Below are positions 58,097 to 64,000 of a stretch of DNA of 64,000 nt, in pieces. The stretch comes from Lota lota. Its lineage: Eukaryota > Chordata > Actinopteri > Gadiformes > Lotidae. The position numbers were made by a program, and so were the translations under genes. Location of the stretch: contig JACYXH010000840.1 of assembly GCA_026745465.1 (NCBI GenBank), positions 62,001 through 126,000 of the forward strand. The letters are read 5' to 3'. Positions within the stretch are counted from its first letter, which is position 1. The number at the start of each line of letters is the position of its first letter. The notes beneath the pieces were generated by a model that was not told the DNA's origin, did no database searches, and worked only from the letters and a program-made list of their open reading frames with translations.

Positions 58097-58168
58097 TCCT
58101 CGTTAGTATAGTAGTCAGAATCCCCGCCTGTCACGCGGGAGACCGGGGTTCAATTCCCTGACGGGGAG
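58097..58168 (+). tRNA. Second tRNA-Asp (GTC), diverged copy
   Basis: A copy of 57491-57562 shifted by 606 bp. Differences: GTGGTC to GTAGTC in the D loop, CAGTATC to CAGAATC, and CCCCG to CCCTG giving one mismatch in the T stem. The anticodon GTC is kept. Function uncertain. Confidence 0.8.
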
Positions 58169-58310
58169 TGTTTGACATTAACCCACAGTCACCAACGTCT
58201 TGTTCCTTTAGGAGCAGTCAGTGTCTGTAAGCAAGAAGCAGTCTTTGATTTCCATGACAAGTTTAACGAAATTTACGCAACGATCCACAGAGGTACTTTT
58301 CCAATTACGT

Positions 58311-58355
58311 GTCAGGATGGCCGAGCGGTCTAAGGCGCTGCGTTAAGTTCGCAGT
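58311..58355 (+). pseudogene. Truncated tRNA-Leu
   Basis: The 5' half of tRNA-Leu (GTCAGGATGGCCGAGCGGTC and on to GTTAAGTTCGCAG), 606 bp after the intact gene. It then changes abruptly to the dispersed repeat GAGCCAGGTTGCTTCAACCA. Lacks the variable and T arms. Confidence 0.9.
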
Positions 58356-59308
58356 GAGCCAGGTTGCTTCAACCAGCCGTCATCCACACACACTCCCACC
58401 AACAGTAAATATTGTCATCAGATTCATCAGTACATAATCAAACAATTTGAAAAACAAACCAAACAATTTCTGCACAAAACACGACAAAGAGGTAAAAACA
58501 GAACTTTATTTTAGTATTATTTGTAAAGCCCATTGCAGTATTATTGTATATTGGTAGGCTACTGCTAGTTTTTAACTGTCTCTAACATTGCTTATATAGT
58601 GTGTGTGTGTTTTTTTTTACTGTCTCTAACATTGCTTATATAGTGTGTGTGTGTGTTTGTCTTTCTGAATACCTGCCTGTAAAGGGTGTAACAAGAGGAA
58701 GAAACACGATAAAGCAACCAGATGACTCATTAAAGAGAAATGAAAAAAGAAAATAACCCTGCTATTATAGAAACATAACCCAATACAAAACACACACACA
58801 CACACACACACACAGATCATCATTGTTATCAATCAGAAGCATATAGCCCCCCCTCCCTTTTATGAGTCAAACCACGTCAGTCCTGTAACTACAAACACAA
58901 AACTATAATGACCATCATCTTTATCAAAAGAGGACATTCGTTGGGACACATATTCACTCAACATTCCTTGTCATTTCTACATGACTTTATTCAACTTAAT
59001 AAAGTCAGGAGAACGCCTAACAGAAATGTCTAGGATGAGATCAGCCAATAGAATGGCCTCACTGTATTCAGAGGAATGAGGACCACCGTTTAGCGCCTTG
59101 TTCCCCTGATAGAAACAAAACGTACAGAAACAAAACACAAACTAAATCAACAAGTAGTCCAGTGTTCCGTCTGTGGCCGTTGACCGGCACACCCAACAGG
59201 AAGTCGCCCAATGACGTTCCGTTCCGACCGTTATGAAACAGAAGACGAGAACAACCGAAGTTCCACTTTCAGTGAGCTAGCTTTGGTTAAGTACACACAT
59301 TATCGCAG

Positions 59309-59310
<2 letters not shown>
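58356..59310. other. Spacer after the tRNA cluster
   Basis: Starts with one arm of the dispersed inverted repeat also seen at 8838-8958. Contains short GT/CA runs at 58600, 58644 and 58791. 58840-58930 resembles 25925-26030 (CATATGAG, CCAGTCCTGTAACTACAAAC, TGACCATCATCTTTAT), so a further unnamed dispersed repeat is present. No exon is supported. Confidence 0.5.

Positions 59311-59311
<1 letters not shown>

Positions 59312-59396
<85 letters not shown>
59312..59396. repeat. GT microsatellite
   Basis: About 42 units. Confidence 0.97.
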
Positions 59397-59398
<2 letters not shown>

Positions 59399-59399
59399 G

Positions 59400-59515
59400 A
59401 GGAGGAGGAAGGTGGAGCAGGTGGAGGACAGGTCCTTGGTGAGGTCGGGGGTGTAGTTGACCCCGGCCGAGCACGCGTTGTTGGGCTTCTTGGAGAGCAT
59501 CATGGGGGCCCACTT
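59400..59515 (-). CDS. Possible orphan exon of an unrecognised gene
   Basis: On the minus strand an acceptor ccaccacag is followed by a GC-rich open stretch KWAPMMLSKKPNNACSAGVN YTPDLTKDLSSTCSTF (written in two pieces) that runs into a (CTC)n/(AC)n repeat. The codon-like GC-rich composition with two Cys and charged residues differs from the flanking low complexity. No partner exon was found; the family is not recognised. Confidence 0.35.
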
Positions 59516-59519
59516 CTGT

Positions 59520-59915
59520 GGTGGAGGAGGGAGAAGGGGGGAGGAGGGGGGAGGAGGGGGGAGGAGGAGGGGGTGGAGGAGGAGGAGGGAGGAGCTGGAG
59601 GAGGAGTAAGCAGGAGGAGGTGGTGAGAGAGGGGGTGGAGTAGGATGAGGGAGGAGCTGGAGGAGGAGGAAGTAGAAGGAGTTGGTGAGGGAGGGCGGGG
59701 GAAGAGGAGGATGAGGGAGGAGGGGAAAAGGAGGATGCGGGAGGAGGAGGGGAAGAGGAGGAGCTGGAGGAGGAGGAAGTAGAAGGGGGTGGAGGAGGAT
59801 GAGGGATGAGCTGTAGGAGGAGGAAGTAGAAGGAGGTGGTGAGGGAGGACGGGGGAAGACGAGGACGAGGGAAGAGGAGGGGAAGAGGAGGAGGAGGAGG
59901 AGGAGGAGGAGGTAG
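59520..59915. repeat. GGA-rich low-complexity tract
   Basis: Long purine tract of GAGGAGG, GGGGAGG and AGGAAGTAGAAGGAG units. Long open frames on the minus strand (Pro/Ser/Leu) come from the repeat. Confidence 0.95.
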
Positions 59916-62560
59916 GGGGAGATGCACACTCCCAACCATCCAGCAGACTTGAAAGCGCTGCGACCCTCGGCTCATGTCCCAGGTGGAACCACTGGGAGGC
60001 TCCCACCAAGCCATGCCTTGTCCCTCCTCAGGGCTAACACCTGAAGCCTTGGTAGGAGCTTCCTCCGGGCTGCTGTGGCAACGCAACCCTGCTGTGGTCA
60101 GAGACGCCGCATCAAGTAGAGGTCATGCCTTCAAGAAGAGGATGAAGAAACACCTCGTCTGCATGGGTCTGCAATCCTAAACGTAAGGACCTCAACAAAG
60201 TAGTCATCAACATATTCCTGAGTAGCTGTGGATCAGTGATGAGTGTTCTTAAATGTGGTCATGAAGCTTCTATCTGCAAAAGCATGCAAGAATAAAAAAA
60301 AAGTAGGAAAGGGTTTGTTTAATCAATTTTTATTCGTTTTCAACTGAATTCACTGTAAGACGCTTATTGATACAAACGTTTAATAAATGACTCACTAGAA
60401 AATTGTTCGGACGACAGATGGTGACGCCTGCCCAAAGAAACAAATGAAAAACAACAACACAGAATGAAACAGGGTTTAGAGATCAAATGTGTCTCTTTCT
60501 GTCAAGTTACCTCAGTGTGGGGCCCCATCTAAAGCTAGGGCCACACTGCCTGATTTTGATTGTTATCAAAATGAACACAAACGACTACTGTAGTCGTTTG
60601 CAATTTGATATCATTAAACGTATAAAAAACAGGAACAAGAGGAGAGGGGACAGAGAGATGGAGAGATATTAACTTTAACTGAACATGTATATTGGAAGAC
60701 GCAGAGCTAATGCTGTTGACAGAGACATCGATGACAGTCAGCTTCACTGTAGGAGAGAGGGAGGGAGAGGGAGGGAGAGAGAGGGGGGGGGATAGAGCTA
60801 GAGAGAGAAAGGGAGAGGGGGAGAGAGAGGGGAGGATAGAGAGAGAAAGGGAGAGAGGGAAGCTGGGAAAGAGCGACAGGGAGAAAGAGGGAGAGGAGGG
60901 AAAGAGAATGAGGGAGAGTTTAACTATTCTACTGAATACACATTGTAGAGAATGTACCTATTCTACTGATTAAATATTGTAGAGTCCGTAGCTATTTCAC
61001 AGAAAATGACCCCATTTTACTTTTTGTAAATTTTGTAAAAAACAGATGCATTTTTAGAGAATGTTTAATTATGTGTATTTATGTTTATTTATTATTTTAT
61101 TTTTTAATGTTAATGTTTAATGTTAATGTTGTTTTGTGGAGGATGTTTGTTTTTATAGCGTATAAGTTATGTTGTGTATGATGTGTATGGTGAGCAGGAT
61201 TATTTTGGGTGTGTGTGTGATTGTTGCATGTTATTATTTATACCAGAATGATAATGTAAATATCAATTGATATTTTTGATAACAAAAAGAAAACAAAGAA
61301 CGGAGAAAACGACGACGGACAAACGGAGTGAAGGAACGGAGAGAAGCATCGAGACGGACAGACAAGCGGTGAACGAGATCGGAACGAACGACGACGGCGG
61401 CGTAACGCACACGCACGGTGAGAGTAGAGGAAACGGTGAGGCAGTGTATGGAACGTTCGTATCGTCTCTTCCGGAGTACTCCAAACTCGGACCGGAAGTG
61501 TCCTACCGAGGGGGCGGGCCCGAGCCTGGAGCTCTGTATAAAGACCCCTCTCTCTTGTTCAGGAAACGGAAGTTTACGGAAATCCAACCGACGACATGGC
61601 GAAGAGACGACGTGAACGCGTTAGCCTCTCCGGAGACGAAGAAGAAGACGTTTTAAAGCAGAGAGCCGGGACAAAAACATTCCAAGGTGGGTCCAACACA
61701 TTGAACCTCTAATCCTCATTGTTGCCGTCCTGTCCACAGGGCGCCATGTTGTACTGTAGCGTTAGCCCCACACGGGTCTCCTGCGCTCCGTGTGAACACG
61801 TGATTTTGATGCTTAGCTAAACCAACCTTCACGTGCTCTATTGTGTCGCCTCGTCGGATTCCACCAGCGCGTGCTCCGTGCTCGGCGTCCTGTTTTGAGC
61901 ACGGCGCCACACGCGGGGCCGCGCTCTGTGCGCTTTGGTTGAACCCGACCAGGCGAGGCCAACACGGGACTTTAACAAAGTTAGTTTGGTGTTAAATAAT
62001 CAGGTCGTTCTTCACGAGGAGGACGCATGCGTGAGTAGGGATACACACCGTAGTATATCAAGTGTAATCTATTCTAAGTATCGATGAGCTCCGACGTACC
62101 CGGTGTTACACCGTATTCTGTGACCCACCCTATTCTGTGACCCCAGGGGTCGCTGTTGCACATTTTCTGCAACATGCACGAGTTTGAAGGCATAAAGTCG
62201 TTCATGTGCGGAAACATGCACGAGCTTCAAAGTAAACATCGTATCGCCATCGCTCACTCGGGATGGGTTCATTAGTTTAGTATAGTGGTGGATGAGTGGA
62301 TGAAGCAAAGCGGTTGATTTGGCTCTGTGGTGGCACGATGATGACGGGTCCTTCTTTCTTGATGCAAACGTGAATATAGAAACGGTGTTGGTCAATTCTA
62401 AACAGCATTTTACACAGTAGCCTATAGTAGGAAATACTTAATATTCTCAGAGCACTTTTCAAAGACAACTAAACAACTACAGATTCGACATTTTACATTT
62501 GATTAATTAACATTAACTTCCTACTTGTTAATAACAAGTTCCTGTTTATTTTTTCTGAAG
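59916..62560. other. Spacer before copy E LRR exons
   Basis: Holds a GA-rich tract (60750-60920) and a GC-rich segment (61290-61990). In the latter, 61596-61686 could be a first exon: ATG in a good context, MAKRRRERVSLSGDEEEDVL, donor CAAG/gtgggt, and TATAAAG 60 bp upstream at about 61537. Its end phase (1) does not fit the LRR exon at 62561 (phase 2), so they are not joined directly. Confidence 0.35.
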
Positions 62561-62734
62561 GCTGAATGACCGTGATCTGTCAGAGAGATGCTGTAAAGCT
62601 CTGGCCTCAGTTCTCAGCTCCAACTCCTCTAGTCTGAGAGAGCTGGACCTGAGTACCAATGATGTGCAGGATTCAGGAGTGAAGCTGCTCTCTGCTGGAC
62701 TGGGGAGTCCACACTGTACACTGGAAACTCTCAG
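62561..62734 (+). CDS. Type-1 LRR exon of partial NLR copy E
   Basis: 174 nt between ttctgaag and gtcagt, [19 protein letters not shown] and then [20 protein letters not shown]. The first residues (NDRD for NGCH) and KALAS are different from the sisters. No NACHT exon precedes it inside the window after the end of copy D. Confidence 0.9.
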
Positions 62735-63019
62735 GTCAGTTTGACTCAATAAACAGTTACACCACAAGTTCTATATCAGAGGACAGTGAACAGATTCACA
62801 TCCATAAAGTTAATAGGCATGAATATATTCTTTCATAGGAATAATGCAATTATTTAATGTATATTCACCCCCCGAAGAGACACAAGCTTAGTATTTGTTG
62901 TAATACTGTAATGTTAACGTGGTTTGTGTCTGAAAGTAGTTTGAACTATAATAACTCTTCCTTACGGTTTGTTTAATTGGGCTAACGTTAGTGCTAGGCT
63001 AAGCTATGCTAATGCTCTG

Positions 63020-63395
63020 AAACTGTATGCTAATTAAGGTAGCTTATATACTGTTGTTTTGTGTTTTGTAACCAGCTCTTATGTTGGTTTGTGTGGTGAT
63101 TAAGGTAACTTATATATTGTTGTTTTGTAACCAGCTCTTATGTTGGTTTGTTTGGTAGGTAAGTGAGCTTATATATTGTTTTGTAACCGGCTCTTACGTT
63201 GGTTTGTATGGTAGTTAAGTGAGCTTATATATTGTTGTTTTGTAACCGGCTCTTACGTTGGTTTGTATGGTAGTTAAGTGAGCTTATATATTGTTGTTTT
63301 GTGTTTTCTAACCAGCTCTTACGTTGGGTTGTATGGTAATTAAGGTAGCTTATATTTTTTTGATTTGTGTTTTGTAACCAGCTCTTACGTTGGTT
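63020..63395. repeat. Minisatellite, paralogue of 17270-17625
   Basis: The same GCTTATATATTGTTGTTTTG and TAACCAGCTCTTACGTTGG units, about six copies. Confidence 0.85.
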
Positions 63396-63752
63396 TTGGG
63401 AGTTCTATTAAATCTGAAATCATCAGTTCAGATGTCAAACCATCTTTCGGTGTGATATGCTACAAGGTGTATGTTGTATTACATTCTTATTCCACTCATT
63501 ATCATGTAATCAGACAGTATGGATGACTTTAGAGTTGTTTATTAGGATTTAATTACAGCCTCTTCATAAAACTATTTTTTTTAGGGAAGTATCACGATAT
63601 GTTGTGTTTAATAAAAACTCAAACTCTTAATATTCAAATATCCAGTTTATTAACATAATTTATATTAGTTTCATGTATGTAAAAATACTTTGTTTTAATT
63701 CTCAAAACATTTAATCACAGTTCCTAACATGTTGTGTTTATTTTGTGTGAAG

Positions 63753-63926
63753 GCTGAATGGCTGTCATCTGTCAGAGAGATGCTGTGAAGCTCTGGCCTC
63801 AGTTCTCAGCTCCAACTCCTCTAGTCTGAGAGAGCTGGACCTGAGTACCAATGATCTGCAGGATTCAGGAGTGAAGCTGCTCTCTGCTGGACTGGGGAGT
63901 CCACACTGTACACTGGAAACTCTCAG
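63753..63926 (+). CDS. Second type-1 LRR exon of partial NLR copy E
   Basis: 174 nt, [19 protein letters not shown] and then [20 protein letters not shown], donor gtcagt. The rest of the gene would lie to the right of the window. Confidence 0.92.
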
Positions 63927-64000
63927 GTCAGTTTGACTCAATGTGTAAACAGTTACACCACAAGGTTCAATATCAGAAGACATTTAACAGACTTACTTCC

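Noticed and set aside
59277-60086. Pro/Ser-rich open frames of more than 200 codons on the minus strand
   Set aside because: They reflect the GGA-rich tract and the GT microsatellite. Only the short piece 59400-59515 has non-repeat protein-like sequence and is listed separately.

Overview
This window looks like teleost fish DNA. It has vertebrate exon/intron structure, dense CA/GT microsatellites, Tc1 and hAT transposons, and above all several copies of the fish-specific NLR family (FISNA-NACHT-LRR-B30.2, usually named NLRC3-like). The species cannot be told from the sequence alone. No CRISPR array, bacterial operon or rRNA gene is visible.

Layout. (1) 1-22.1 kb, + strand: NLR copy A. It has a leader exon end, three N-terminal exons, a CARD-encoding exon pair within a large block of inserted DNA, one FISNA-NACHT exon, four type-1 LRR exons, one type-2 LRR exon, a 47-nt exon and a B30.2 exon with a frameshift. 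(2) 22.1-28 kb: intergenic, with GA/GT microsatellites and a pair of inverted repeats around a 2.3-kb block. (3) 28.1-39.4 kb, - strand: NLR copy C, 13 coding exons that join in frame into about 1208 residues. (4) 39.4-44.9 kb: the head-to-head interval between C and D, with a LINE fragment, 24-bp and 10-bp minisatellites and a near-perfect palindrome. (5) 44.9-56.1 kb, + strand: NLR copy D, ten coding exons that join in frame into about 1130 residues, with a Tc1 element in its last intron. (6) 56.6-58.4 kb: a promoter-like inverted repeat, an inverted-repeat element and a small tRNA cluster (Asp, Leu, Gly, a second Asp, a truncated Leu). (7) 58.4-64 kb: low-complexity sequence, a possible orphan exon, then two LRR exons of a further copy (E) running off the window.

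The NLR copies share leader exon, exon phases and intron sequence, so they arose by duplication of one gene unit. They are predicted cytosolic innate sensors: an N-terminal adaptor region, FISNA-NACHT for nucleotide-dependent assembly, LRRs and B30.2 for recognition. Because the copies are so alike, each serves as an empty-site reference for insertions in the others. That let me define two hAT insertions and two LTR-type insertions by comparison with a paralogue as well as by target-site duplications.

The most interesting points are these: a CARD exon whose splice phase fits the copy A NACHT exon exactly, while the normal N-terminal exons of A do not; a frame change at the start of copy C cancelled by a shifted splice acceptor; tandem multiplication of N-terminal exons; a 17-residue repeat added inside the D NACHT exon; and a 135-bp TATA-box module in inverted orientation on both sides of copy D. 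All exon joins are my own reading from splice signals and phase; there is no transcript evidence here.
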